Part shown: positions 54,190-63,690 of the stretch, in pieces
How positions within the stretch are numbered: the first letter of the stretch is position 1
How the letters are laid out: every line of letters starts with the position of its first letter
Source: Chloroflexota bacterium
Lineage (GTDB): Bacteria; Chloroflexota; Dehalococcoidia; Lucifugimonadales; Lucifugimonadaceae
Length of the DNA: 64,000 nt
Reading direction: 5' to 3'
NCBI GenBank assembly: GCA_027618835.1
Contig: JAQCHZ010000003.1
Span: forward strand, 1-64,000
Program-made: the position numbers and the translations under genes
Notes under the pieces: model-generated
Databases searched by the model: none
What the model saw: only the letters and a program-made list of their open reading frames with translations
What the model was told of the DNA's origin: nothing

Positions 54190-55095
54190 TTACGAGCTTC
54201 CGGCATCTCGAAGTACGTTTTGGGCTCGCAGAATAACTGGCATATCGATCATCTCTCCATCGCGCGAAATCGATCCTCGGCCATCGGCTTCAGCTTCGGC
54301 CGCTACTTCTAGCACTTTACGAGCACGATCAATTTCGGCGGCGGTTGGCATAAATACCGATTCAATTACTTCGACCTGTGATGGGTGAATGGCGAGTTTG
54401 CCTTTGTAGCCTATGGATTTAGCCAATAGTGCCTCGTTTCGTAATCCCTCTGGATCTCGGAACTTCGTATATGGCGTATCTAGCGCGTGAACTCCGGCTG
54501 CTCTGGCAGCTATGGCTACGGCAGAGCGAGGGTAGGCGAGTCCCGGCTCGAGCGCAGTTTGGGAGTTGGTTTCGGTTTCGTCTACAGTGCGACTGATTCC
54601 CATGTCGGCTGAAAAATCTTCTGCACCGAACGCTGCCCATCGAATTCGATCGCTGGCTTTACAGATCGAATAGGCGTTGATTACTGCTTCTGCGGTCTCA
54701 AGCCACGGGAGGATAGTTGTGCGCCCAATCGGTACTCCGGCTCGTTGTTCAGCTTTTACGAGGATCGATTCTAGTTCGGATACTTCGTCTGCGTTGCCAA
54801 TTTTCCCAATGGATATTCCGATGATGTCGTTCGAGATAAGGGCATTTATGTCGTCTTCGGCAAGACCTGATGCCATCGAGTTAACTCGAGGTGCAAGCAG
54901 TTTTCCCGCTTTTGCTAGGAGCGGAATGTGCTCTGCGACGATTCGTCTGGCTGCCTGCTTTTCGCCGGATGGGACCGAATCTTCTAGGTCGGGGATCAGC
55001 CATTTCGCATCGAATCCAACAGCTTTCTCAAGCATCTTGGGTTGGTTGCCGGGTACGAACAGGAGAGTTCGTGGGTTTGAGAGTGGGTCGTTCAC
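54190..55095 (-). CDS. HpcH/HpaI (CitE-like) CoA-ester lyase
   Basis: 301 residues of the citrate-lyase-beta/malyl-CoA lyase type. It has RTLLFVPGNQPKML, the PDLEDSVPSGEK segment with metal-binding acids, APRVNS, WLETAEAVINAY with the metal-ligand Glu, and FGAEDFSADMG. It would cleave a 3-hydroxyacyl-CoA such as malyl-, methylmalyl- or citramalyl-CoA to acetyl- or propionyl-CoA plus glyoxylate or pyruvate. It is the first gene of the operon followed by the hydratase (53 bp) and the CoA-transferase. Confidence 0.88.
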   Translation of the reverse strand: MNDPLSNPRTLLFVPGNQPKMLEKAVGFDAKWLIPDLEDSVPSGEKQAARRIVAEHIPLLAKAGKLLAPRVNSMASGLAEDDINALISNDIIGISIGKIGNADEVSELESILVKAEQRAGVPIGRTTILPWLETAEAVINAYSICKASDRIRWAAFGAEDFSADMGISRTVDETETNSQTALEPGLAYPRSAVAIAARAAGVHALDTPYTKFRDPEGLRNEALLAKSIGYKGKLAIHPSQVEVIESVFMPTAAEIDRARKVLEVAAEAEADGRGSISRDGEMIDMPVILRAQNVLRDAGSS

Positions 55096-55274
55096 GGGTG
55101 TGATTCTTTTACTGTCGTTTAGCGAATAGTGCGTAAATTATGCTGAATCATATAAGCGTTGAAGCGATGTTCGTGTGGTCGTAATCCCAGTTGCTGGTCT
55201 TATAGGATTGAATTACCACGATTTTCGAAGCCTAATTTGGCGCTAACCTAACGCCGGAATGACACTGTGAATCA

Positions 55275-56225
55275 ATGAATATGTTGCTGTTAGCTGGTGA
55301 TGCCGACCCTGTCGCAAAGGCTGTCGAATCGCTTCTGTCCGACGTTTCTGGCTTTCAACGATTGACGGCTCAAGAGTTCGTTGGTATCGAATTTGGCTCT
55401 GATGATGTTCTTCTCCTCGGAGAAAATTGGGTATCGAGCGAATTGGTTGCTGAAGCTGATTTGCCTTTGGTAGGGATGATCCAACACCTCGGTTGCACGC
55501 CTTCGCCTGTACTTCTTTCCATTGCGTCACGATCAGATTCGCAGGTTATTGTTGCTGGAATCGCACCAAGCATTGCTCCAAGGGTCGCAAACCGGGTGAT
55601 CGGTTTTACTGGTCCACTGACTGTTCGTCCGATGCCCTCTTGGGGTGTCATCGGTGTTGGTGAAGTCGGAACCGAGGTAGCCAAAAAAGCACTTGCCACT
55701 CGTTCATCAGTTGGAATTGCCGAGATCCGAACACCTAGATCAGGATTGTTGACCGAACTTGGTGTGCGGCGTCATTCATTGGATCTTCTGGTGGCAGGTT
55801 CGGACGTAATTACAATTCACGTTCACGCTGGACCTACGGCCTCGCCGTTGATTTCTGACCGTGAGTTGGGGCTTATGAAATCTGATGCGGTTCTGATCAA
55901 CACTTCAGACTCGTCAGTTGTAGATGGGGAAGCCGTTATTGAAGCACTGGAACGCGGCGAAATCGCCGGTTACGCCACTGACTGCCCGAGTGATGTTGTT
56001 TCCGCCGCTGATGAATTCTTGGCAGATTCAGGAAAGTTGATCATCACTACCAACCCGCTGACGAATCAAATTGGCGCCCCTCAGCAGATCGCAAAATACG
56101 TAATTGCAAATGTCGAAGCGTTCAAAAGCAAATCGACCGTGCGCGGAGTGTACGAGCCCGTCGATTTCCCTACGATTGGGGATCCGAGCTTTTGGTCGTC
56201 TCGAATGAGTCCACGTCAGGACTGA
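55275..56225 (+). CDS. D-2-hydroxyacid dehydrogenase-like protein lacking catalytic residues
   Basis: 316 residues with the dehydrogenase fold: GVIGVGEVGTEVAKKAL, ITIHVHAGPTASPLISD and LMKSDAVLINTSDSSVVDGEAVIEAL. The three catalytic positions are altered: the Arg after INTS is Asp/Ser, the expected D-V-F-E-x-E-P segment reads DCPSDVVSA, and PHxA reads TTNPLTNQ, so Arg, Glu and His all appear missing. It may be a regulatory, binding or diverged protein. It converges on the formate dehydrogenase gene, with only 2 bp between stops. Confidence 0.75.
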   Translation: MNMLLLAGDADPVAKAVESLLSDVSGFQRLTAQEFVGIEFGSDDVLLLGENWVSSELVAEADLPLVGMIQHLGCTPSPVLLSIASRSDSQVIVAGIAPSIAPRVANRVIGFTGPLTVRPMPSWGVIGVGEVGTEVAKKALATRSSVGIAEIRTPRSGLLTELGVRRHSLDLLVAGSDVITIHVHAGPTASPLISDRELGLMKSDAVLINTSDSSVVDGEAVIEALERGEIAGYATDCPSDVVSAADEFLADSGKLIITTNPLTNQIGAPQQIAKYVIANVEAFKSKSTVRGVYEPVDFPTIGDPSFWSSRMSPRQD

Positions 56226-56227
56226 GC

Positions 56228-58975
56228 CTAGTCGGTTGGTGGTGGTGATGCTTCGATCGTGTCTATTCGAATGGCGCACGCCTTAAATTCCGGCGTTTCG
56301 GTGATGAAATCGTAGGCATCCGAAGTAAGCCTGTTTGTTTGAGTTAGTTCTGGGAATGCGAAGCTCATGAAAATCGTGCCGTGCGGCGATCGATCTGTAA
56401 TCTTGATCGGCACCTCGACTGATCCTCTTCTTGAGCTAACGGTTACTTTCTGACCGTCGACGAGTTCCATTTGCTCCGCATCGAACGGATTGATCTCCGC
56501 AAGCTCCGATGGAACTAGTAGTTCAAACCCTGTAGCGCGGCCAGTTTGGGTGCCTGTGTGGTAGGTCGAACGGCGCCTGCCGGTTGTGAGGATTAACGGA
56601 TATTCGGAGTCGGTTGGCTCCGCGGGTGGAATGTGATCGACAGGGGCGAAGTAGCCGGGCATGCCAGAATCCATTTCGTCCTCGTGCAGGAACTGGGTGC
56701 CGGGATGGTCTTCAGTCGGGCAGGGCCATTGAATTCCGCCTTCGGAATCGAGACGGTCGTAGGTGATGCCGGTGAATATCGGTGCCAGCTGCCTCATTTC
56801 GTCCCAAACGTCCGAGGATGAGTTCAAGTTTTGGACCACTCCAAATCTCTTCATAAGGTCCAACAAGATGTCGACATCTGTACGCGATTCTCCAACCGGT
56901 TTTATTGCCGGCCTAACGCGCTGAACGCGCCGTTCACTGTTGGCAAAAGTTCCATCAGATTCAGCGAATGATGCGGCCGGTAAAACGACGTCGGCAAGCT
57001 TTGCTGTGTCGGTCATGAAGATGTCTTGAACCACGATGAAGTCGGTTGCTTCGAGTGCTGCTTGGGCGTGGTTGGTGTTGGGGTCGGAAATGACCGTATT
57101 TTCACCCATGATGTAGACGCCTTTGACCTTGCCTCGGAGCATCTGGTCCATCGCTGTAATTTTCGTAATTCCGCGACGTTTTGGAAGGTCCGCACCCCAT
57201 GCTTTTTCGAACTTTTCACGCACTCCAGGTCGTTCGACTTTTTGGTAGCCGGGAAGGTCGGTAGGCAATGCTCCTGAATCGGATGCACCTTGCACGTTAT
57301 TTTGACCTCGAAGTGGGTTCACACCGGCGTTTGGTTTCCCGAAGTTCCCGCCGAGCATCCCTAAATTCGCTACCGACTGAACGTTATGTGATCCGCAAGA
57401 ATGTTCGGTGATTCCGAGCGTGTAGCAAATAGCTGCTTTTCCAGATGCAGCCGCATATTCTCGAGCCGTGGCAATAATGTCTTCCGCTGGGACACCGCAA
57501 ATTTCAGCGGCGTATTCCGGTGTGTAGAACTCGACGTGCTTGGCGAGTTCATCGAAGCCTTCAGTTCGGTGTTCGACGTACTCTCGATCGTAAAGACCCT
57601 CTTTGATCATCACGTGTGCGAAGGCGTTGAACAACGGTATGTCGGTGCCGATGTTGATCTGTAAATGTCGAGTCGCCCATTTGGTCAGCTCAATTTTACG
57701 GGGGTCGATAACAATGAGTTTTGCGCCGTTTTTGACAGCGCGCTTCATTCGCAGCGAAATGACGGGGTGGGCCTCGGTCGTGTTTGACCCTACGACCAAC
57801 AGTAGATCGGTTCCTGCTAACTCTTCAATAGAGTTAGTCATGGCACCTTTGCCAACCATGACCGCCATACCGGCGACCGTAGGAGCGTGTCAGGTGCGGG
57901 AACAGTTATCGATATTGTTAGTACCGATACCTATTCGGGCGAACTTCTGCATGAGATAGTTCGCTTCTGTGACTGTGCGAGCCGAGGACCAGCAAACTAG
58001 GGAATCGGGACCTGAATCATCTCGAATTGAGGTGAAGCGTTCTGTAACGAGATTGAGTGCTTCGTCCCAAGATGCACGTCTGAAAGAACCGTTCTCCTTG
58101 ATGAGAGGATATTTGAGTCGCTCATCGCTTTTAACGAACTCCCACGAAGCGAACTGACCTTTTACACAGAGTGATCCACGGCTTGGAGAATCGAAATCTG
58201 GTTCAGTTCCCTTTAATTGGCCATCTTCGGTCAGCAGATGAATGCCGCAGCCGACTCCACAGTACGGACAGATCGACTTCGTGCGTTCGAGGTTTTCGGC
58301 CTTCGTAGTGCCGACGATCTTTTTGTCCGTGAGCGCTCCGGTGGGGCATGTATTGATGCACTGGCCACAGAACGTGCAAGGCGATTCAAGAAGTTTATTG
58401 TTGAAGAACGTGGCTATCGAGTTTTCTTGTCCGCGCCCCTCGACCGTGATCGCTCCGGCTTGCTCCCAATCGTTGCAGATGTTTGTGCAGCGGAAGCACG
58501 AGATGCAGTAGTCGTAGTCTCTCTGGATGAACGGGTTGTCGTCCTTAGCTTTCTCTCGTACGACTAAGGAAGGGAACGCATCCCATTTCGCATCGTATTC
58601 TTCGGCGGCTGTGTGCAGTTCACACTTCTTGAACGAGACGCATTTGGGGCAGTTGGTAGGGGAGGACGTTTCAGAGAGCAACATCTCAAGAATCGTCTTG
58701 CGATAGTCGGTGATCGAATCGGAGTGTGTTTCAACCCGCATTTCTTCTGAAGCAAAAGCGGTGCAAGCGGCAACCTGCTGCATTTGGCCATTTACCTCGA
58801 CGTCCACGAGGCACATACGGCAGGTGCCCTGAGGGCCAACTCGCTCGTCGTAACACAACGTTGGAACGTCGAATCCTGCAGATCTTATTGCGTCAAGAAC
58901 ACGAGCGTCGGTACCGCAATCGATTGCGATTCCGTTCACTTCTACGTTCAGTCTATTTTTGACCTGTGTTGTCAT
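56228..58975 (-). CDS. fdhA: NAD-type formate dehydrogenase alpha subunit, selenocysteine-containing
   Basis: 915 residues when the in-frame TGA at 57890-57892 is read as selenocysteine 362 (CSRT-Sec-HAPTVAGM). Domains: N-terminal [2Fe-2S] (Cys41, 52, 55, 71); a Cys cluster 109/112/118; two [4Fe-4S] ferredoxin motifs (CISCFRCTNIC, CTFCGQCINTC); then the Mo/W-bis-MGD domain with CPYCGVGCGI and Cys270. The C-terminal cofactor domain is intact. It oxidises formate to CO2; the N-terminal NuoG-like domains suit electron transfer to an NAD-reducing partner. No diaphorase (FdhB-like) or gamma gene is adjacent in this window. A Cys-for-Sec homologue would have TGC or TGT here. Confidence 0.9.
57860..57892 (-). 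promoter_or_regulatory. Selenocysteine UGA and candidate bSECIS hairpin in fdhA
   Basis: Directly after the UGA a 7-bp stem (one half GGTCGCC, other half GGCGGTC, two G-U pairs) has apical loop GGUAU. The loop lies 19-23 bases after the UGA. In E. coli fdhF, as I recall it, the loop begins GGU at the same offset. SelB would bind it to recode UGA. Confidence 0.7.
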
Positions 58976-59069
58976 TGGATGAACTGTTGTTCTTCGTTGC
59001 CTATCACGATGTAACTGTGGTTGCAGTCAAATATAACTTAGAGACTATGCGCAAATGATATGGAATGAG

Positions 59070-59744
59070 TTACGACTCATCGGAAGATGGACTTGAAGCC
59101 GAAGATTCTGCTCGAACTTCTTTAATTCGTCGCCACAAGAACCAAGAGACTATAACCGTGCCTGTAGCGATGATAGGAATATCGAAGGGCTTCGACACGT
59201 TGCGAATGGAATCGTAATTCTCACCAAGTAGGAATCCGCCCCAAGCCATACCGAGTGTCCACGGTAGGGCACCGATGAACGTGAAAATGGCGAATCTCGG
59301 CACATTCATTCTGGCGATTCCGGCTGGAATCGAGATAAACCCTCTAACTCCAGGAATCATCCTCGCAACGAACACTGTGAGCTCACCTCGAGTCCGGAAC
59401 CACCGCTCAGCTCGTTCAAGGTCTTTCTGAGTGATAAGGACGTACTTACCGTACTTCTCGATGAAAGGACGTCCGCCCGCCCGCGCTACGTAATATTCAG
59501 CCAGTGAGCCGATTAAGCTTCCGACCGCCCCCCAGAATCCAGCGAGGAACACGTAAGCGACTCCGTGACCGCGGTCTAACACGAGTCGCCAACCCGCCAG
59601 TGGCATGATGACTTCACTTGGCAGAGGAATGGCCGTGCTTTCGATCGACATCAAGACGACCACGCCAAACCATCCCATGAAGTCGTACACGTCCGTAGAG
59701 AACGTCAGAACGAAAGTTTCGAGCGCGTGGATGAGATCGGTCAT
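59070..59744 (-). CDS. DedA-family (SNARE-associated) membrane protein
   Basis: 224 residues from the ATG at 59744; the upstream open frame to 59816 is not family-like. DedA landmarks are the PLPSEVIMPLAG segment, the GSLIGSLAEYYVARAGGRPFI stretch, FVARMIPGVRGFISIPAGIARM and FIGALPWTLGMAWGGFLLG. Several membrane helices, with a short acidic/basic tail. Family members act as lipid flippases or proton-linked transporters. The gene stands alone. Confidence 0.88.
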   Translation of the reverse strand: MTDLIHALETFVLTFSTDVYDFMGWFGVVVLMSIESTAIPLPSEVIMPLAGWRLVLDRGHGVAYVFLAGFWGAVGSLIGSLAEYYVARAGGRPFIEKYGKYVLITQKDLERAERWFRTRGELTVFVARMIPGVRGFISIPAGIARMNVPRFAIFTFIGALPWTLGMAWGGFLLGENYDSIRNVSKPFDIPIIATGTVIVSWFLWRRIKEVRAESSASSPSSDES

Positions 59745-59816
59745 CGGCTCTATGGGGATTTCTCCAGAGGATGCTGTTGTGCGGAAGGGCAGAACTGGAT
59801 GGCCGCCCGAACACAT

Positions 59817-60490
59817 ATGAATTGATTCGACATTGTGCGATCGAAATGACCTCTCGAATTCTAACAGTGCCCGCTTTTATTAACGGTAGATATTGGTGCT
59901 AACAACGAGCACTGGCTTCAGGGCTATTTGAACTGGAAGGCCGACGGAGAGGGCGTTCGATTGTAAAACGTGGGGCAATTCACCTTCAAACTATCTGCAT
60001 GACGGTCGGCGATCGGCTGATGTCTATAGGGAAGTGGGACGAGCGTTTTGTGCTGGCACGACTCCGTGTAGACAGCCAGGCGACTGCACCAGACGGCGTG
60101 CGCTCAATGCGGTTTCTATGGGCAGGTTCCGTGATGCGACTGCACCAAATCACCACAATTGGCGTCAAGTTAATGTAAGTTATGCGCACTCGATGCGCCA
60201 ATTTTGTATAAGAACAAAACATACTAGATATTATGTACAAAGTATACGATAGTTCTAAATTAGTTTTTTATTTGTATAAAATAAAAACTAAACAAAACAG
60301 AAACATGTTATTGACTTGTTCGGGTGGTTTTTTGTAGTCTTTACCGGTGTCGTCCGGCGTGACTGGGTTCTGGGTTGTTGGCATTGGTACTGCTGAGAAT
60401 GCTTGGAATCCGTCGCTAATTCATACGGCGATTGGATCCTTAAGTGACTACATTCAAATCAGTTACTCGATCGAACGACAGGGGAGACGA
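59817..60490. other. Non-coding region, strongly AT-rich at 60220-60310
   Basis: About 670 bp without a supportable gene. A segment near 60225-60305 is very AT-rich and A/T-tract heavy, unlike its neighbours. No DnaA-box-like or terminator hairpin was found in it. It could hold promoters for the HTH gene at 60491, or be horizontally derived. Confidence 0.5.
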
Positions 60491-60724
60491 ATGCAAGGCT
60501 CAAAAACTAAGAAGATGGTTCTCGCTGAACGCAAGCTGAGGCGACCACTTGAGCGTGCATTGCCTGAAATGGTGAACGAGGTCGGTCTCACTGGCGCCGC
60601 AAAGCGTATTGGGGTGAGTAAAGCCACGTTGAGCTATTGGCTACTGAAGTTGGGTATCGAAATCCGCCGGGTCGCTCTTGCTCCCGGTGAAGAAATCGAG
60701 ATCAGACGCATCTCGGGCTCATGA
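60491..60724 (+). CDS. Small helix-turn-helix protein
   Basis: 77 residues from ATG at 60491, preceded by GGGGAG at 5 bases. Residues about 28-50 read GLTGAAKRIGVSKATLSYWLLKLG, a convincing HTH. The N-terminus is very basic (GSKTKKMVLAERKLRRPLERAL). The open frame extends upstream to 60347 but lacks a ribosome site. It is probably a DNA-binding regulator; the target is unknown. The start lies right after an AT-rich non-coding block. Confidence 0.65.
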   Translation: MQGSKTKKMVLAERKLRRPLERALPEMVNEVGLTGAAKRIGVSKATLSYWLLKLGIEIRRVALAPGEEIEIRRISGS

Positions 60725-60831
60725 ATCTAATTCGCCATTTGTTCTGATCAATTTCAGCCCGACATTCTCTACAGTTGTAGATTGACCCTGTTTAGGGCTG
60801 TTGCTAACGTGGATTGACGAATGATTTTTCC

Positions 60832-60860
60832 AGCTGACTTTCACTATTATCAAGTCAGCT
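60832..60860. promoter_or_regulatory. Inverted repeat upstream of the cytochrome c gene
   Basis: A perfect 9-bp inverted repeat, AGCTGACTT / AAGTCAGCT, with an 11-base spacer (TCACTATTATC) ends 18 bp before the GTG start. The spacer contains a TATTAT element. It could be an operator or a leader hairpin. No factor can be named. Confidence 0.5.
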
Positions 60861-60878
60861 CACGCAAAGGACGAAACA

Positions 60879-61403
60879 GTGCTGAGCAAACGTATATATC
60901 TATTGTTAGTGGCTTCGATTGCAACTCTTTTTGTGATCGCAGCATGCTCTGAAGAGATAATTCCTACTCAAGAGCCAGTTGAATTCCAGCCAACAGCGGC
61001 TGCAGAGGTCGACCGACATGACAGTTTGGGTGATGGCGATGAGACAGTCGTTGAAGCTCCAGATCCGACTGGCGCAGTAGGTGCTGTGGGTCCGGGTGCT
61101 GTGGGTCCGGGTGCTTTTGCCTCAATGAACGCCGCTTCTGCCGAAGCAGGTAAAAACCTGTTCGTGAGTTGTAGTGCCTGCCACGCCACCGACGGCAATA
61201 AGGCCGTGGGGCCTGGTCTCGGCGGAGTTTACGCACGAGCAGGGGATCGAACTTCCCTCGACGCAGACGCCTACATTGAGCAGTCAATTCGAGAGCCTGC
61301 TGCTTTCGTTGTTGACGGCTTCTCGCCACTCATGCCGTCGTTCGATTACCTCAGTGAATCGGATGTCACGAATTTGATTGCGTATTTGAAGACTCTCGAC
61401 TAA
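60879..61403 (+). CDS. Lipoprotein cytochrome c
   Basis: 174 residues from GTG (AAAGGA 8 bases upstream). The signal peptide ends in a lipobox (VIAAC, Cys23), so it is a membrane-anchored lipoprotein. A Thr/Pro/Glu-rich linker contains a tandem 15-bp DNA repeat encoding repeated AVGPG. A single class I heme motif Cys98-Ser-Ala-Cys101-His102 and an axial Met in SPLMPSF (Met152) follow. It carries electrons on the outer face of the membrane, probably to a terminal oxidase. Confidence 0.9.
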   Translation: MLSKRIYLLLVASIATLFVIAACSEEIIPTQEPVEFQPTAAAEVDRHDSLGDGDETVVEAPDPTGAVGAVGPGAVGPGAFASMNAASAEAGKNLFVSCSACHATDGNKAVGPGLGGVYARAGDRTSLDADAYIEQSIREPAAFVVDGFSPLMPSFDYLSESDVTNLIAYLKTLD

Positions 61404-61422
61404 ACGTTCGGAGCTAATATCA

Positions 61423-61469
61423 TTAACGCAAAAACGCCCCGAGTAAAATCCGGGGCGTTTTTGCGTTAA
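61423..61469. terminator. Long bidirectional hairpin terminator
   Basis: A perfect 19-bp stem (left arm 61423-61441, right arm 61451-61469) has a 9-base loop and built-in A5/T5 runs. It ends the cytochrome c gene and faces the converging larB. Confidence 0.9.
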
Positions 61470-61522
61470 CGATTTTGCCGTCACTTCAAACTGCGCTGTA
61501 GCGAGTGCGGTGATCTAGACGC

Positions 61523-62281
61523 CTATGTCCATGTGGCGCCTACGATCGATGCGGCCTGATATCCGGCACCAAAGCCGTTATCTATATTGACAACCGATAC
61601 GCCGGGCGCACACGAGTTCAACATGGCTAGGAGTGCCGCAACTCCACCGAGGCTGACTCCATAGCCAACAGAGGTCGGTAGGGCGATCACGGGTGCTTTG
61701 ATGAGTCCGCCAACCACGCTGGGTAGTGCGCCTTCCATTCCAGCGACCACGATCACCACTCGAGCGTTGTTCAATTCATGGATACGGCCTGAAAGTCGGT
61801 GAAGACCGGCAACGCCGACGTCGGTGATCATTTTTACGTCGCAGCCCATGAGCGAAGCCGTCAAAACTGCTTCGCGGGCTATTGGTAAATCGGACGTCCC
61901 TGCCGCTACCACAACTACGCCTTCAAGCAGTTCCTTTTTATTTCGTCGATCTGCCCAAATTGCTCGTGGCCCTTCTTCCCAAACGGCTTCTGGTACCTCT
62001 TTTTGGAACAGAGCGAACGCTTCTTCCGACGATTTAGTGACTAAAACTACATCGGAATTAGCGTAGATTCTCTCAGCGATATCTGCTGTGTCTTTTGGTG
62101 TTTTACTTAGTCCGTAAACAACTTCAGGAAAGCCGATTCTGGCACCGCGTGCATGGTCTATATTGGCGAAGTCAAGGTCGGAAATGGGTGCCGTTAGGCT
62201 CAGTTCGGAGGTCGCTTGCTCAGCCGACATTTTTCCATCGGCTACGAGTTGTATTATTTCACTGATTTGAGATTTGTTCAT
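61523..62281 (-). CDS. larB: LarB-type nickel-pincer cofactor biosynthesis carboxylase
   Basis: 252 residues of the AIR-carboxylase-like family. Hallmarks are [63 protein letters not shown] and [19 protein letters not shown]. LarB carboxylates and hydrolyses NaAD to form the pyridinium-dicarboxylate precursor of the NPN cofactor of lactate racemase and its relatives. No larC, larE or larA lies beside it in this window. A purE paralogue is the alternative, but its sequence fits LarB better. Confidence 0.85.
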   Translation of the reverse strand: MNKSQISEIIQLVADGKMSAEQATSELSLTAPISDLDFANIDHARGARIGFPEVVYGLSKTPKDTADIAERIYANSDVVLVTKSSEEAFALFQKEVPEAVWEEGPRAIWADRRNKKELLEGVVVVAAGTSDLPIAREAVLTASLMGCDVKMITDVGVAGLHRLSGRIHELNNARVVIVVAGMEGALPSVVGGLIKAPVIALPTSVGYGVSLGGVAALLAMLNSCAPGVSVVNIDNGFGAGYQAASIVGATWT

Positions 62282-62492
62282 TGACGATCAAGCGGGTGCG
62301 GAGAGCTGGCTAGTTACTTAAAGATGTGTCGGAATTTTACGTTACGCATCTTATCTGGGTACAGAGTTACATGAAATGGCTCACAAACCACTCCGTGCTA
62401 AATTGACCAACCCTTGTGGTTGTACCTATACTCCACCCCCTATATTGTGGAATTGTGCTTGCGCGCATTACGAGAGTGACAAGAGGATTAAC

Positions 62493-63626
62493 ATGCAGGT
62501 AACTTGCCTTCGAGAAAATCTTAGCCGTGGATTAGCAAATGTCAGCCGGGCCGTAGCGTCCAGAGCTACGTTGCCTGTAACTCAAAACGTGCTTCTTGAA
62601 GGCGATAACGGTCAACTAAAACTGACCGCGACGAATACCGAGATTTCCATTAGTACGTGGATCGGTGCGCAGATAGAAGGCGAGGGCAGAATCACTGTTC
62701 CGGCTCGAATGCTGACCGACTTTGTGAACTCACTCCCTGGGCAGACAGTAAAAATCGATTTCCAAAATGATCCGGTTGGTGTAATTGTTACTTGCGACAA
62801 GTTCAATGGCACCATAAACGGAATTTCTGCTGAAGAATTCCCTCCGATTCCTACTGTGGAGGGCGGGTCGTCGGTAACAATTCCTGCTGATACGTTCCGT
62901 GGTGCGCTAGAACGAGTCGTATTCGCTGCAGCCACCGATGATTCTCGACCTGTACTCACTGGTGTGAATGTCGAACTAGCTGACGATTCGTTTACGTTAG
63001 CCGCCGCCGACGGATTCCGTCTTGCCGTTGAGACCGGAAAGCTAGGGGCTTCCGTTGAAACAGAAGTTGGCGTGATCGTTCCTGCTAAAACTCTGTCAGA
63101 GGTTGAACGATTGCTTGGCGATGGGTCTTCAAGCGTGGAGTTGTCTATCGATGCTAATGGACGATCTGCAAAATTCCGTCTTGATACCTCGGAGATAGTG
63201 ACTGCTCTCGTGCAGGGCACCTTCCCTGACTATGAGAAGCTAATTCCGACTAGCTATGGAACCAAAGCGACAGTTGATCTTTCAAGCATGGTTCAGGCAA
63301 CAAGGGCAGCATCGATTTTCGCCAGAGATGGAAGCGGGATCATCAGGGTCATCGTAAGTCCAGGTGAAGGCGACGGTGCGGGAGCTGTGAAGGTCATCTC
63401 GCGAGCAGAGGAAGTCGGTTCGAACGAGAACGAACTCGATGCAAAGGTAGAGGGTGAAGAAACCAAGGTTGCGTTCAACAGTAAGTTCTTGATGGACGTG
63501 CTGAATGTGTTGAATGGCGATGACGTTGATCTAGAAACAACCACTCCATCGAGTCCTGGAGTATTCAGATCTGAAAAGCACCCGGGCTACACACACGTCG
63601 TGATGCCAATGTTTGTTCAGTGGTAA
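62493..63626 (+). CDS. dnaN: DNA polymerase III beta clamp
   Basis: 377 residues from ATG at 62493, preceded by GAGG, the usual length for the family. Three clamp domains are recognisable: MQVTCLRENLSRGLANVSRAV at the start, FRGALERVVFAAATDDSRPVLTG in the centre, and HPGYTHVVMPM at the end. It tethers replicative polymerase to DNA. The open frame extends upstream to 62376, but that segment is not clamp-like. dnaA is not adjacent, so this is not a typical oriC neighbourhood. The IS110-type element follows. Confidence 0.93.
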   Translation: MQVTCLRENLSRGLANVSRAVASRATLPVTQNVLLEGDNGQLKLTATNTEISISTWIGAQIEGEGRITVPARMLTDFVNSLPGQTVKIDFQNDPVGVIVTCDKFNGTINGISAEEFPPIPTVEGGSSVTIPADTFRGALERVVFAAATDDSRPVLTGVNVELADDSFTLAAADGFRLAVETGKLGASVETEVGVIVPAKTLSEVERLLGDGSSSVELSIDANGRSAKFRLDTSEIVTALVQGTFPDYEKLIPTSYGTKATVDLSSMVQATRAASIFARDGSGIIRVIVSPGEGDGAGAVKVISRAEEVGSNENELDAKVEGEETKVAFNSKFLMDVLNVLNGDDVDLETTTPSSPGVFRSEKHPGYTHVVMPMFVQW

Positions 63627-63690
63627 GCAGTTGTGCGCTGATTGACCTTGTATCTTCTACGTCAACGCTGCCTGAGTGGTGGTGTCGATG

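Noticed and set aside
56228-58975. Formate dehydrogenase as a nonsense-split pseudogene
   Set aside because: The TGA sits exactly at the family's selenocysteine position, both sides are full length, and a bSECIS-like hairpin follows, so recoding is much more likely.
60220-60310. The AT-rich block as a replication origin
   Set aside because: No DnaA-box-like repeats or origin genes lie beside it, and dnaN is 2 kb away with a different neighbourhood.
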